Assembly (NCBI GenBank): GCA_030697205.1
Contig: JAUYQP010000040.1
Location: forward strand, 1 to 64,000
From: Mycobacteriales bacterium
Lineage (GTDB): Bacteria > Actinomycetota > Actinomycetes > Mycobacteriales > SCTD01
Length of the DNA: 64,000 nt
Reading direction: 5' to 3'
Part shown: in pieces, positions 16,011 to 24,632 of the stretch
How positions within the stretch are numbered: position 1 is the stretch's first letter
Layout: every line of letters starts with the position of its first letter
Translations under genes and position numbers: made by a program
Notes under the pieces: generated by a model
Databases searched by the model: none
The model's input: the letters and a program-made list of their open reading frames with translations, nothing else
Told to the model about the DNA's origin: nothing

Positions 16011-16253
16011 GTGCCCGAGCAGCTGACGATCTACAGCACGCAGTGGTGCGGCTACTGCCACCGCCTGATGAAGCAGCTCGACCGCGAGGGCATCGGCTAC
16101 CAGGTCGTCGACATCGAGCAGGAGCCGGCCGCCGCGGACTACGTCATGAGCGTGAACGGTGGCAACCAGACCGTGCCGACGGTGGTCTTCCCGGACGGCG
16201 CGGCGCTCACCAACCCGAGCCTCGCCGAGGTCAAGGCGCGCATCCCCGCCTGA
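16011..16253 (+). CDS. mrx1: Mycoredoxin-1 (glutaredoxin-like)
   Basis: An 80-residue thioredoxin-fold protein, starting at GTG 16011 behind GAGAGGA (15996-16002). The active site is CGYC in STQWCGYCHRLM, with the cis-proline segment QTVPTVVF. Mycoredoxins reduce mycothiol mixed disulfides, so the cell should make mycothiol. Divergent from uvrD2 across a 125-bp gap, as in mycobacteria. Confidence 0.92.
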   Translation: MPEQLTIYSTQWCGYCHRLMKQLDREGIGYQVVDIEQEPAAADYVMSVNGGNQTVPTVVFPDGAALTNPSLAEVKARIPA

Positions 16254-16378
16254 CGCTCACCATGCCGGTGCGTGGAGTTCGGGCTCGGATGGGGGATGAT
16301 GTCGCCCACCCCGGACAGTGCATCCAGGCCGGGCGAAGTCGCCCTGCCCTGCACCGAACCCACCACCGAAGGGACGAC

Positions 16379-17227
16379 GTGTCCTCCCCCGAGTACGCCC
16401 ACCCCGCGCTCGACGCCGTGCTGTCCACAGCGGCGACCCTGCTCGGGATGGAGGTAGTCTTCCTCGGCGGGCTGACCGACGACACCTTCACGTTCGACAA
16501 GGTGCACACGGGCGGTTCAGAGCCGTGGCCCGAGGTCACGCCGGGGTGGACCGCGGAGCGCACCGACTCCTTCTGCCACCGGATGCTCGAGGGCGCGCCG
16601 CACGCGACCAACGACGCGGCGAACGACCCCGACTACGCCGACGCACCCGCCCGCACGACGCTGGGCATCGGCTCCTACGTCGGGGTCCCGGTGCACGATG
16701 CCGAGGGCAACGCGGTCGCGACGCTGTGCGGCATCGACCGCGGTTCGGTGACTGTCGACGACGACACCATCGACGTGCTGCGCCAGCTCGCCGCGGTCGT
16801 GTCGGCACACCTCGGCCCGCTCATCGCGGAGGGCGTGGTCATCCGGCGCAGCCCCGAGGGCGGCTGGGCGGTCGGTGACGACCGCACCGGCGACCTCACC
16901 AGCGCGATGGTCCTGGCCGACCTGCTCGCCGGCGAGCTCGCTCCCGGTGCGCGCCCGGCCAAGACCGACGCGCCGCTCGACGAGGTCGGACAGCTGCGGC
17001 TGTCGGTCAAACAGCTCGAGCACGCCCTCGCCGCCCGGGTCGTCGTCGAGCAGGCCATCGGCGTCCTCACCGAGCGCCAGCACTCCTCCCCGCGCGACGC
17101 CTTCGAGCGACTGCGCAAGGTCGCCCGCTCGCGCGGCCGCAAGGTCCACGACCTGGCCCGCGAGGTCGTCGCGTCGGCGACCGACCAGGGCGTGCCGCTC
17201 CCGCCCGAGCTGGCCGGGCGGCGCTGA
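16379..17227 (+). CDS. GAF-ANTAR RNA-binding regulator
   Basis: A 282-residue protein starting at GTG 16379 behind GAAGGGA. The GAF domain covers about 10-165 (with DSFCHRMLEG and GSYVGVPVHDAEGNAVATLC). An ANTAR domain fills about 210-275 (LEHALAARVVVEQAIGVLTE through RGRKVHDLAREVV). ANTAR proteins bind paired hexaloop hairpins in mRNA and prevent termination, here presumably controlled by a ligand or redox state of the GAF domain. The 125-bp gap after mrx1 suggests its own promoter. The next gene begins within 9 bp of its stop. Confidence 0.9.
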   Translation: MSSPEYAHPALDAVLSTAATLLGMEVVFLGGLTDDTFTFDKVHTGGSEPWPEVTPGWTAERTDSFCHRMLEGAPHATNDAANDPDYADAPARTTLGIGSYVGVPVHDAEGNAVATLCGIDRGSVTVDDDTIDVLRQLAAVVSAHLGPLIAEGVVIRRSPEGGWAVGDDRTGDLTSAMVLADLLAGELAPGARPAKTDAPLDEVGQLRLSVKQLEHALAARVVVEQAIGVLTERQHSSPRDAFERLRKVARSRGRKVHDLAREVVASATDQGVPLPPELAGRR

Positions 17228-17235
17228 CAGGCGCC

Positions 17236-17829
17236 CTGACCCCCTCGTCGCCCACGGGTGTCGCGGAGCTGCTCGCCGACCTCTGCGCGGACCTTCCCGC
17301 GCCGACCTTCGTCGTCGTCGACGGCGTCGGCTCGCGCGCCCCGGCGACGTTGCTGGCCGACCCGCTCGTGACGCGCGGGCGCGCGCCCGTCGTCGTTCCG
17401 TCGGGCGGCTTCCTGCGGCCGGCCGGCGAGCGGTTCGAGCACGGCCGCGAGGACCCGCAGTCCTTCCGCGAGCGCTGGCTCGACGTCGGAGCGCTGCGCC
17501 GCGAGGTGCTCGGCGGGCAGACCTGGCTGCCGGCGCTGCGCGACCCGGTGACCGACCGGTCGGTGCGCCACGAACGACGACCGCTCCCTGACCACGCGGT
17601 GGTCGTCGTCGCGGGGCTCTTCCTGCTCGACCACGGCCTGCCCGCGGCGCTCACCGTCCACGTCGCGCTCTCCCCCGCAGCGCTGCTGCGACGCGGCCGC
17701 CCACCGTGGCAGGTCGAGGCGCTCGAGGCGTACGACGCCGACGCGAGGCCCGGTGAGCACTGCGACGTCCTGGTGCGCGCCGAGGACCCGCTGCGCCCGG
17801 CGGTCCTGGTGCGTCAGGTCTCGCGGTAG
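17236..17829 (+). CDS. Uridine-kinase-like P-loop protein with degenerate loop
   Basis: A frame of about 197 codons reads on from the end of the ANTAR gene. No ATG, GTG or TTG precedes TTG 17350, but the conserved-looking part TGVAELLADLCADLPAPTF followed by VVVDGVGSRAPATLLADPL starts about 35 codons earlier. I therefore place the start at CTG 17236, uncertainly. The protein resembles uridine-kinase-like NTPases (DPQSFRERWLDVGALRREVL, LPDHAVVVVAGLFLLDHGL). Walker A GxxGxGKT is replaced by DGVGSRAPA with no Lys, so it probably cannot bind ATP in the usual way. It may be a non-catalytic paralogue or a decaying gene. Its end overlaps the convergent DUF1206 gene by 16 bp. Confidence 0.55.
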   Translation: MTPSSPTGVAELLADLCADLPAPTFVVVDGVGSRAPATLLADPLVTRGRAPVVVPSGGFLRPAGERFEHGREDPQSFRERWLDVGALRREVLGGQTWLPALRDPVTDRSVRHERRPLPDHAVVVVAGLFLLDHGLPAALTVHVALSPAALLRRGRPPWQVEALEAYDADARPGEHCDVLVRAEDPLRPAVLVRQVSR

Positions 17830-18620
17830 GCCGCCTCGACGAACGACCAGAGCGCATAACCGACCAGCCCCACCACGGCGAGGCCGAGCAGACCGCGACC
17901 GAAGGGCTGCTCGGCGAGCTCCTGGAGAGCCGCGTCGAGACCGCGGGCCTCGTCGGCGTCGAACTGCCACGCGGCCTTGACGAGGAAGGCGCCGACGAGC
18001 GCGATGACCAGCCCGCGCCCGACCAGCCCGACGACCCCGACGACGGTGACCGGTGTGCGCAGGGCGCCCGGGATGCGGTAGCTCTCGAGGCGCTTCTCCT
18101 GCTTCTGCCGGGCCGCCCGCACGGCGATCCCGAGGCCGGTGCCGATGACGACGACGCCGAGCACGAAGACCGCGCTCTGCCCGCCCGTGGTCTCGAGGAC
18201 CCGCGCGGTCAGGCTCGGGGTCTGGTCGTCCGAGCTGCGCTGGCCCTCGGCGAGGAAGCGGACCGTCGTCACCGCCACACCGGCGTAGAACAGGCCGCGG
18301 CCCAGCGACAGCAGCCGCTTGCCGGTGCGCTTGGGCTCGTCGTCGTCTCGGTGGCCGACCGCCGCGGACAGCAACCGCCAGGCGGCGTAGCCGAGGAAGC
18401 CGACGACCATCACGACGAGCAGTGGCTCGCCGAGCGGCCGGTCGGCGATGGCCCGCAGTGCGCCGGCCTTGTCGGTGCGCTCGTCGCCGCCGAGGACCAC
18501 CGACAGGGCGAGCATCCCGACGACGAGGTAGACGACGCCACGACTCACCAGGCCGGCCCGGGCCAGCCGGTCGACCACCGTGCTCCCGTGCGCCTCGCGC
18601 GCGACCGCTCCGACCCCCAT
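17814..18620 (-). CDS. DUF1206 membrane protein
   Basis: A 268-residue protein starting at ATG 18620 behind GGGGGAGGA. It has six hydrophobic segments arranged as three similar pairs, each with an RxGxxxRGxVYxxVG-like opening (LARAGLVSRGVVYLVVGML, LGRGLFYAGVAV, VVGLVGRGLVIALVGAFL). This internal threefold repeat is typical of DUF1206. The function is unknown. It lies downstream of nudC on the same strand with an 80-bp gap. Confidence 0.85.
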   Translation of the reverse strand: MGVGAVAREAHGSTVVDRLARAGLVSRGVVYLVVGMLALSVVLGGDERTDKAGALRAIADRPLGEPLLVVMVVGFLGYAAWRLLSAAVGHRDDDEPKRTGKRLLSLGRGLFYAGVAVTTVRFLAEGQRSSDDQTPSLTARVLETTGGQSAVFVLGVVVIGTGLGIAVRAARQKQEKRLESYRIPGALRTPVTVVGVVGLVGRGLVIALVGAFLVKAAWQFDADEARGLDAALQELAEQPFGRGLLGLAVVGLVGYALWSFVEAAYRET

Positions 18621-18700
18621 GCACCAGGTCCTCCCCCAGCACGGGTCGACCCACACCCGGACGCGCCCCGGCGTACTCCTGTCGGCCCGTGGGGGAGCCC

Positions 18701-19573
18701 TCAGCCCTGCTCGACCCAGTCGGTGATGAGGCGGTAGGCGATCGACACCGAGGTGGGGAGCATGACCGGGCCCTCGCGGCCGTCCCACAGCGCCGCGCCG
18801 CGCAGCTCGTCGCGGGTGAACCAGCGAGCGTCGTCGAGCTCGCCGTCGGCGGCCAGGGGCTCGAGGTCGCCGTCGCAGACCGCGGTGAACCCGAGCATCA
18901 ACGACGACGGGAACGGCCATGGCTGGCTGCCGGTGTAGCGGACGTCGCGGACCGGGAGACCGACCTCCTCGAGGACCTCGCGGACCACGGCCTGCTCGGC
19001 GGACTCACCCGGCTCGACGAAGCCCGCCAGCGTCGAGAAGCGGCCTGGCGGCCAGACCGGCTGCCGGCCCAGCACGCAGCGGTCGGCGCCGTCGGTGACC
19101 AGCATGATCACGGCCGGGTCGGTGCGGGGGAAGTGCTCGCTGCCGTCGACCTCGCACTGGCGGACAGAGCCGCCCTTGACCGGCGTCGTCGGGGCGCCGC
19201 AGCGCGGGCAGCGGACGTGCGTGGCGTGCCAGTTCGTGACGCCGACCGCATGCACGAGCAGGCCCGCGTCGCGGTCGGACAGCACGGCGCCGACCTCCCG
19301 CAGCCCCTGCGGCTTCGCGCCGAGCCGGCGGGGCAGCTCGCCGACGACGGCGAAGACCGCCCGCCCGGCCTCGCTGCCGAGGTAGACGCGCAGGCCGTCC
19401 GGGGCGTCGACGGCGTCGACGAGGACGAGGTCGGTGCCGTCGACGAGCGCGCGACCCTCCGACACCACCAGGACCTGGGCTGTCTCCCACGCACGGGCCA
19501 GCGCCGCCGGGTCGTCGCGGGTCGCGGCGTCACGGTCGACGGTGCTGCGCGACAGCGCAGGTACCTGCCTCAC
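18701..19573 (-). CDS. nudC: NADH pyrophosphatase / NAD-RNA decapping Nudix hydrolase
   Basis: A 290-residue protein. A zinc-ribbon segment (CPRCGAPTTPVKGGSVRQC) precedes the Nudix domain. The Nudix box is GFVEPGESAEQAVVREVLEEVG and the NudC specificity motif is SQPWPFPSSLM. NudC splits NADH to NMNH and AMP and can remove NAD caps from RNA. The start GTG 19573 overlaps the stop of the upstream M16 gene as GTGA, so translation is coupled. Confidence 0.93.
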   Translation of the reverse strand: MRQVPALSRSTVDRDAATRDDPAALARAWETAQVLVVSEGRALVDGTDLVLVDAVDAPDGLRVYLGSEAGRAVFAVVGELPRRLGAKPQGLREVGAVLSDRDAGLLVHAVGVTNWHATHVRCPRCGAPTTPVKGGSVRQCEVDGSEHFPRTDPAVIMLVTDGADRCVLGRQPVWPPGRFSTLAGFVEPGESAEQAVVREVLEEVGLPVRDVRYTGSQPWPFPSSLMLGFTAVCDGDLEPLAADGELDDARWFTRDELRGAALWDGREGPVMLPTSVSIAYRLITDWVEQG

Positions 19574-20922
19574 CCGGTGACGAAGGGCGTGACCGCACCG
19601 ACCTGACCGGCGACCTGCTCGGCGTCACCCACGAGCACCGTGGTGAAGGTCGTCGGCGCGAGGTAGGCCTCGCCGGCGGCGAGGACGTCGTCGACGGTGA
19701 CGGCGGCCAGTGCCTTCGGGTGGTCGCGCAGCCACTCGACCCCGAGGCCGCTGCCGGCCAGCAGCGACAGCGTGGAGGCGAGGCCGGCCTGCGAGGAGGT
19801 CCCGAGCGCGAGCGAGCCGATGGCGTAGCGACGCGCCTGGTCGAGCTCGTCCTGGGCGACGGGCACGGTCGCGACCCGGCCCAGCTCGTAGGACGTCTCG
19901 AGCAGCGACGGACCGGTGACCCCGGTCGTCACGTCGGCCGACAGCGTCAGCCGCGAGCCGGCCGGCGGGTGCTCGATGACGGCGTGCGGGCTGTAGGTGT
20001 AGCCCTTGTCCTCACGGATGTTGGCGACCCATCGGCTGGAGAAGTAGCCGCCGAAGACGAGGTTGGCCAGGCTCAGCGCCGCGAAGTCCGGCGCGGTGCG
20101 CGACGGCACCGGGCGCGCCATGCGGATCGTCGTCTGGACCGCGCCCGGGCGGTCGACGAGCAGCGCCGGCCCTACTTCCGGCGTCGGCAGGGCGGGCGTG
20201 GTGGCAGCCGGGGACACGGTGGTCCAGCCGGCGAGCGCGCTCTCGACGAGGGCGATCAGCCGGGCGGGCGGGAGGTCACCGACGAGGACCAGCACGGAGC
20301 CCTGCGGCGCGACCCGCTTGGCGTGCAGCGCGCGCAGCTGCGAGGGCTTCACACCCTCGACGGCCTCGGCGGTGGGCAGGTCGCGGCCATAGGGGTGGTC
20401 GCCGTAGAGCCGGTGCAGCAGGGCCTCGCGGGCGAGGACCGCAGGCTGCGAGCGGTAGATCGCGAGCTCCTGCACCAGCCGGTCGCGCTCTCCGACGACG
20501 TCGTCCTTGGGATAGCTGGCGCTGGTCAGCAGCTCACCGAGCAGCGTGAGCAGACCGGGCAGGCCGGTGGCGAGCACCGAGCCACCCATCCCGAGCCGGT
20601 CGGCGTCGACGGTCGCGTTGAGCTGGCCGCCGAGGCCCTGCAGGTCGACCGCGATGCGAGCCGCGTCGCGGCGCTCGGTGCCGAGCAGCATCGTGTCGCC
20701 GAGCAGCTGGGCCTGAGCGGTGTGGGCCTCCTGCTTCTTGCCGCTGGGGCCGGCGAACGGCACCCGCAGCCGCAGCTCGACCAGCGGCACACCGGGCCGC
20801 CGGACGGCCAGGACACGCAGGCCGTTGTCGAGGGTGCGCTCGGCGACCGACGGCAGCTTCGGTGGGCGGGCCTTCGCGAGGGCCGGGACGGGCCGGGACT
20901 GGGAAACGGTCGGGGCGGTCAC
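19570..20922 (-). CDS. M16 peptidase-like protein, non-catalytic subunit
   Basis: A 450-residue M16 fold protein. Where HxxEH should lie the sequence is AHTAQAQLLGDTML, so the zinc site is absent. The substrate-binding C-terminal domain is present with NLVFGGYFSSRWVANIREDK. Such proteins pair with an active M16 subunit, as in bacterial and mitochondrial processing peptidases. Its GTG start overlaps the stop of the active-subunit gene (GTGA) and its own stop overlaps the nudC start, so the three genes form one tight operon. Confidence 0.88.
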   Translation of the reverse strand: MTAPTVSQSRPVPALAKARPPKLPSVAERTLDNGLRVLAVRRPGVPLVELRLRVPFAGPSGKKQEAHTAQAQLLGDTMLLGTERRDAARIAVDLQGLGGQLNATVDADRLGMGGSVLATGLPGLLTLLGELLTSASYPKDDVVGERDRLVQELAIYRSQPAVLAREALLHRLYGDHPYGRDLPTAEAVEGVKPSQLRALHAKRVAPQGSVLVLVGDLPPARLIALVESALAGWTTVSPAATTPALPTPEVGPALLVDRPGAVQTTIRMARPVPSRTAPDFAALSLANLVFGGYFSSRWVANIREDKGYTYSPHAVIEHPPAGSRLTLSADVTTGVTGPSLLETSYELGRVATVPVAQDELDQARRYAIGSLALGTSSQAGLASTLSLLAGSGLGVEWLRDHPKALAAVTVDDVLAAGEAYLAPTTFTTVLVGDAEQVAGQVGAVTPFVTG

Positions 20923-22292
20923 GCGGACGCCTCTCCGGTCGTGGCCGGACGCAGCTCGAGCACGGTCCGGGTGTCGGGGGTGAGGGTGGCAGCGGCGGCC
21001 TGCACCTGCGCATCGGTGACAGCGGCGAGCAGGCCGGGCAGCTCGTTGACGAGCTCGGCGCGGTCGCGCTGCTGCTCGAAGACGGCCAGGTGCAGGGCGC
21101 GACCGAGGACCGGGTCGACCTCCCGCAGGTAGCGCGCGGTGAGCCGGGCCACGGTGCGCTGCAGCTCGCCGTCTTCGAGGCCGTGCTCGGCCAACCGGGC
21201 GATCTCCTCGCTGATGGTGTCGAGGACGACGTCGACCGGGGTCTCACTCGGGTGGTGCACCTCGAGCAGCAGCGGCGTCGGGTCGCGGGCGTCAAGCGGG
21301 TCGCCGAGCAGGCCGAGGTAGCCGCCGACGCTCGTGACGCTGCGGTCCTCGAGCAGCAGCCGGCGGTTGAGCCGCGCCGCGTCGCCGTCGGTGAGGACCT
21401 CGGCGAGCACGAGGTAGGGCAGGTAGGTCGCGAGGTCGGACGGGTCCGGGACCCTCCAGGCGACGGCGACGGCGGGCGTCGGCGCGAGGTGGTCGGTGAC
21501 GACCTCGCGGCGCTCGGCGGTCGGCCACGGCTCGGCGAAGCTCGGGCGCTCCGGCACGGCGCGCGCCGGGATGTCGGCGAAGTGCTGCTCAGCCCAGCCG
21601 AGCACCTGCTCGGTGTCGACGTCGCCGCACACCACGAGCACGGCGTTGCCGGGTGCGTAGTAGCGGTCGAAGAAGCCCTGGGCGTCGTCGAGGGTGGCGC
21701 TCTCCAGGTCGACGAAGTCGCCGTAGCCGTTGTGGCTGTTGGCGAAGTCGTCGTAGACCACCGGCGGGATGAGCAGCCACGGGAAGCCGCCGTAGGGGCG
21801 GTTGAGGACGTTGACCTTGATCTCGTTCTTGACGACCGCGACCTGGTTCTCGAGGTTGTCCTGGGTCAGCGCGACCGACCGCATGCGGTCCGCCTCGAGG
21901 AACATCGCGAGCTCGGTCGCGCTGCTCGGCAGCACCTCGTAGTAGTTGGTGTAGTCGACGTGCGTCGAGCCGTTGAGGGTCCCGCCGCTGCCCTGCACGT
22001 AGGTGAAGTGCTCGCTCTTGGCGAGGCTCGCCGAGCCCTGGAACATCAGGTGCTCGAAGAGGTGCGCGAAGCCGGTGCGGCCCTCGGGCTCGGAGCGCAT
22101 GCCCACGTCGTAGTAGACGGCGACCGCGACGACCGGGCTGCTGCGGTCGGGCTGCACGAGCACCCGCAGGCCGTTGCCGAGGGTCGTGCGGACCACGTCG
22201 TACGACGGGTTCAGCGCGGCTGTCCCCTGCCCCACCGGACGGGTCGCACGGCGCGGGCTGGCGGACGTCTTCGCAGCTGTCGGGGTCGGCAC
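20919..22292 (-). CDS. M16 zinc peptidase, catalytic subunit
   Basis: A 457-residue protein with HFEH-type motif FAHLFEHLMFQGS (HxxEH) and the downstream Glu in ENQVAVVKNEIKVN. No signal peptide is seen, so it is probably cytoplasmic. GTG 22292 is the probable start; the longer open frame to 22391 runs into the divergent Uma2 gene's leader and start codon. First gene of the M16-M16-nudC operon. Confidence 0.9.
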   Translation of the reverse strand: MPTPTAAKTSASPRRATRPVGQGTAALNPSYDVVRTTLGNGLRVLVQPDRSSPVVAVAVYYDVGMRSEPEGRTGFAHLFEHLMFQGSASLAKSEHFTYVQGSGGTLNGSTHVDYTNYYEVLPSSATELAMFLEADRMRSVALTQDNLENQVAVVKNEIKVNVLNRPYGGFPWLLIPPVVYDDFANSHNGYGDFVDLESATLDDAQGFFDRYYAPGNAVLVVCGDVDTEQVLGWAEQHFADIPARAVPERPSFAEPWPTAERREVVTDHLAPTPAVAVAWRVPDPSDLATYLPYLVLAEVLTDGDAARLNRRLLLEDRSVTSVGGYLGLLGDPLDARDPTPLLLEVHHPSETPVDVVLDTISEEIARLAEHGLEDGELQRTVARLTARYLREVDPVLGRALHLAVFEQQRDRAELVNELPGLLAAVTDAQVQAAAATLTPDTRTVLELRPATTGEASA

Positions 22293-22380
22293 CCTGACGA
22301 CGCTAGCCGAGCCTGTGGACAGCCGCAGCAAAGGACGCCATCCGCTGAGACGCTCGACAGCGGCAGAGAGGAGGCCGACG

Positions 22381-22935
22381 ATGGGGAGCATGAGCGGTGG
22401 GACGGTGGACCTCGAGCGGCGCTACACGATCGCCGACCTCGAGGACCTGCCGAAGGACGGCCGGCGCTACGAGCTCGTCCACGGCGAGCTCCTCGTGAGC
22501 CCGACTGCTCGGAGGAGGCACCAATGGGGCTGCCTCACGATCGGCGATGCACTGCGGGCCACGTGTCCTGGCCACCTGGCCGTCTTCTCCATTCCGATCA
22601 ATGTGGACGACCCGGACGCCACGCACTTCGAGCCGGACGTCACGGTGGTGCGCAGGGAGTTCGCGCTCATCGAGAACGGCGACCTGCCGCTGCTCGCCGT
22701 GGAGGTGCGGTCCCCGTCGACGGCCAGTCGGGACGCGGTCCGCAAGCGCAGGGAGTACGCCCGCCTCGGCATCGCGTCGTACTGGCTGCTCGACGTCGAC
22801 GCCCCGTCGCTGCGGGTCCTCGAGCTGGACGGCGACGACTACGTCGAGCGCGGCCTGGCAGTGGGCGAGGAGGCGATCAGCGTCGAGCTGCCGTTCCCCG
22901 TGACGATCGTCCCCGCGCGCCTGCTGGAGGTCTGA
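22381..22935 (+). CDS. Uma2-family (DUF820) endonuclease-like protein
   Basis: A 184-residue protein starting at ATG 22381 behind GAGAGGAGG. Family pattern: YELVHGELLVSP, FEPDVTVV (catalytic Asp), LAVEVRSPSTASRD (E-x-x-S) and KRREYARLGIASYWLLD (Lys). This is the PD-(D/E)XK nuclease-like fold of Uma2. Members are abundant in actinobacteria and cyanobacteria and mostly uncharacterised. Divergent from the M16 operon with an 88-bp gap. Confidence 0.88.
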   Translation: MGSMSGGTVDLERRYTIADLEDLPKDGRRYELVHGELLVSPTARRRHQWGCLTIGDALRATCPGHLAVFSIPINVDDPDATHFEPDVTVVRREFALIENGDLPLLAVEVRSPSTASRDAVRKRREYARLGIASYWLLDVDAPSLRVLELDGDDYVERGLAVGEEAISVELPFPVTIVPARLLEV

Positions 22936-22999
22936 GGACCTGGCTGTACTGCCCGGACATGCGCACCGTCGAGCGCTGACCTCCCGGCGGGGCCTCGGC

Positions 23000-24625
23000 T
23001 CAGACCCGGTCGAGGATCCCCGCGGTGTCGACGCCGCGCGGCAGGGTGCCCAGGGCATGGCCCCAGTCGCCCGCGAGGCGGCTCGCGCAGAAGGCGTCCG
23101 CCACGGCCGGGGTCGACCAGCGGACGAGCAGCGAGCCCTGCAGCACCAGGGCCATCCGCTCGACCAGGCGACGGGCGCGGGCCTCGAGGTCGCCCAGGTC
23201 CGAGAGCCCCTCGCGCAGACCGTCGGCCGCGGTGTCGAGTCGCGGATCGACGCCGCGGGACAGGCCGACCTCCTCGAAGAAGGCCTCGACCGCCTCGGGC
23301 GAGCGGGCCATGGCGCGCAGCACGTCAAGCGCCTGGACGTTGCCCGAGCCCTCCCAGATGCCGTTGAGCGGTGCCTCGCGGTAGAGCCGCGGCATCCCGG
23401 ACTCCTCGACGTAGCCGTTGCCACCGAGGCACTCCAGCGCCTCGGCCACGACGGTCGGCTGGCGCTTGCAGACCCAGTACTTGCCGACCGGCACGGCGAG
23501 CCGCGCGAAGGCGCTCTCCCGCCGGTCGACCGCGCCGGCGAGCCGCATCGCCAGCGTCGTCGCAGCCTCCGACTCGACCTGCAGGTCGGCGAGCACGGCC
23601 CGCATCAGCGGCTTGTCGACCAGCCGCGACCCGAAGGCCGACCGGTGGTGGGCGTGGTGGACGGCCTGCACGACCGCGGCGCGGGTCCCGGCCGCGGAGC
23701 CGACCACGCAGTCGAGCCTGGTCATCGCGACCATCTCGATGATGGTGCGGACCCCGCGGCCCTCCTCGCCGACGAGCCCGGCGACGGTCCCGTCGAACTC
23801 CGGCTCGCTGCTCGCGTTGGAGCGGTTGCCGAGCTTGTCCTTCAGCCGCTGGATCCGGAAGGTGTTGCGGCTGCCGTCGGGCAGCACCCGCGGCACGAGG
23901 AAGCACGACAGCCCCGCCGGTGCCTGCGCGAGGACCAGGAAGACATCGCACATCGGCGCGCTGGTGAACCACTTGTGGCCGCGCAGCAGCCAGGTCCCGT
24001 CACCGGCCTCCACCGCGGTCGTGGTGTTGGCGCGGACGTCGGACCCGCCCTGCTTCTCGGTCATGCCCATGCCGGCGAGCAGGCCGCGCTTGGTCGTCGG
24101 CGTGCGCAGGCCCGGGTCGTAGACGCGGCTGGTGAGCAGCGGCTCGTAGACCGCCGCGAGCTCCGGGGTGGTCCGCAGCGCGGGCACGACGGCGTAGGTC
24201 ATCGAGACGGGGCACCCGTGACCCGCCTCGGCCTGGCCCCATGTGAAGAAGCCTGCAGCCCGCGCGACGTGGGCACCGGGGCGGTCGTCGGTCCACGGCG
24301 CTCCGGCGAGGCCCTCGGCGACGGCGACGTCGAGCAGCCGGTGCCAGGACGGGTGGAATTCGACCTCGTCGACGCGGTGACCGAAGCGGTCGTGGGTGCG
24401 CAGGACCGGCTCGACGCGGTTGGCCTCGTCACCCCAGCGCTGCACCTCCTCCGACCCGGCCATGACGCCGACGCGGTGCAGGTCGTCGAGGTACCAGGAG
24501 GCCCCCTCACGGGCGACGCCCTCGAGCAGCGCCGGGTCGTCGGCGACGTCATGGCCGACCAGGGGCGGCGGCTGGTTGGTCACCTCGTGGGTGGCCGCAC
24601 CGGTGGACTCGTCGAGCACGCTCAT
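23000..24625 (-). CDS. AidB-like acyl-CoA dehydrogenase
   Basis: A 541-residue flavoprotein of the acyl-CoA dehydrogenase superfamily. AidB-type features are GMGMTEKQGGSDVRANTT, LRGHKWFTSAPMCDVFLVLA, ECLGGNGYVEESGMPRLYRE and GIWEGSGNVQALDVLR. In E. coli AidB protects DNA during alkylation stress; whether this one does is inference. It is followed, on the same strand, by no further gene; the upstream methyltransferase gene stops 7 bp before its start. Confidence 0.88.
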   Translation of the reverse strand: MSVLDESTGAATHEVTNQPPPLVGHDVADDPALLEGVAREGASWYLDDLHRVGVMAGSEEVQRWGDEANRVEPVLRTHDRFGHRVDEVEFHPSWHRLLDVAVAEGLAGAPWTDDRPGAHVARAAGFFTWGQAEAGHGCPVSMTYAVVPALRTTPELAAVYEPLLTSRVYDPGLRTPTTKRGLLAGMGMTEKQGGSDVRANTTTAVEAGDGTWLLRGHKWFTSAPMCDVFLVLAQAPAGLSCFLVPRVLPDGSRNTFRIQRLKDKLGNRSNASSEPEFDGTVAGLVGEEGRGVRTIIEMVAMTRLDCVVGSAAGTRAAVVQAVHHAHHRSAFGSRLVDKPLMRAVLADLQVESEAATTLAMRLAGAVDRRESAFARLAVPVGKYWVCKRQPTVVAEALECLGGNGYVEESGMPRLYREAPLNGIWEGSGNVQALDVLRAMARSPEAVEAFFEEVGLSRGVDPRLDTAADGLREGLSDLGDLEARARRLVERMALVLQGSLLVRWSTPAVADAFCASRLAGDWGHALGTLPRGVDTAGILDRV

Positions 24626-24632
24626 GCGCCCA

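Noticed and set aside
15767-16378. Longer N-terminus of the GAF-ANTAR protein
   Set aside because: It would cover the mrx1 gene in another frame; GTG 16379 has GAAGGGA upstream and the GAF domain begins soon after.
22381-22935. Uma2-type nuclease as part of a toxin-antitoxin or transposon
   Set aside because: No partner ORF, inverted repeats or transposase adjoin it; Uma2 genes are usually scattered alone.
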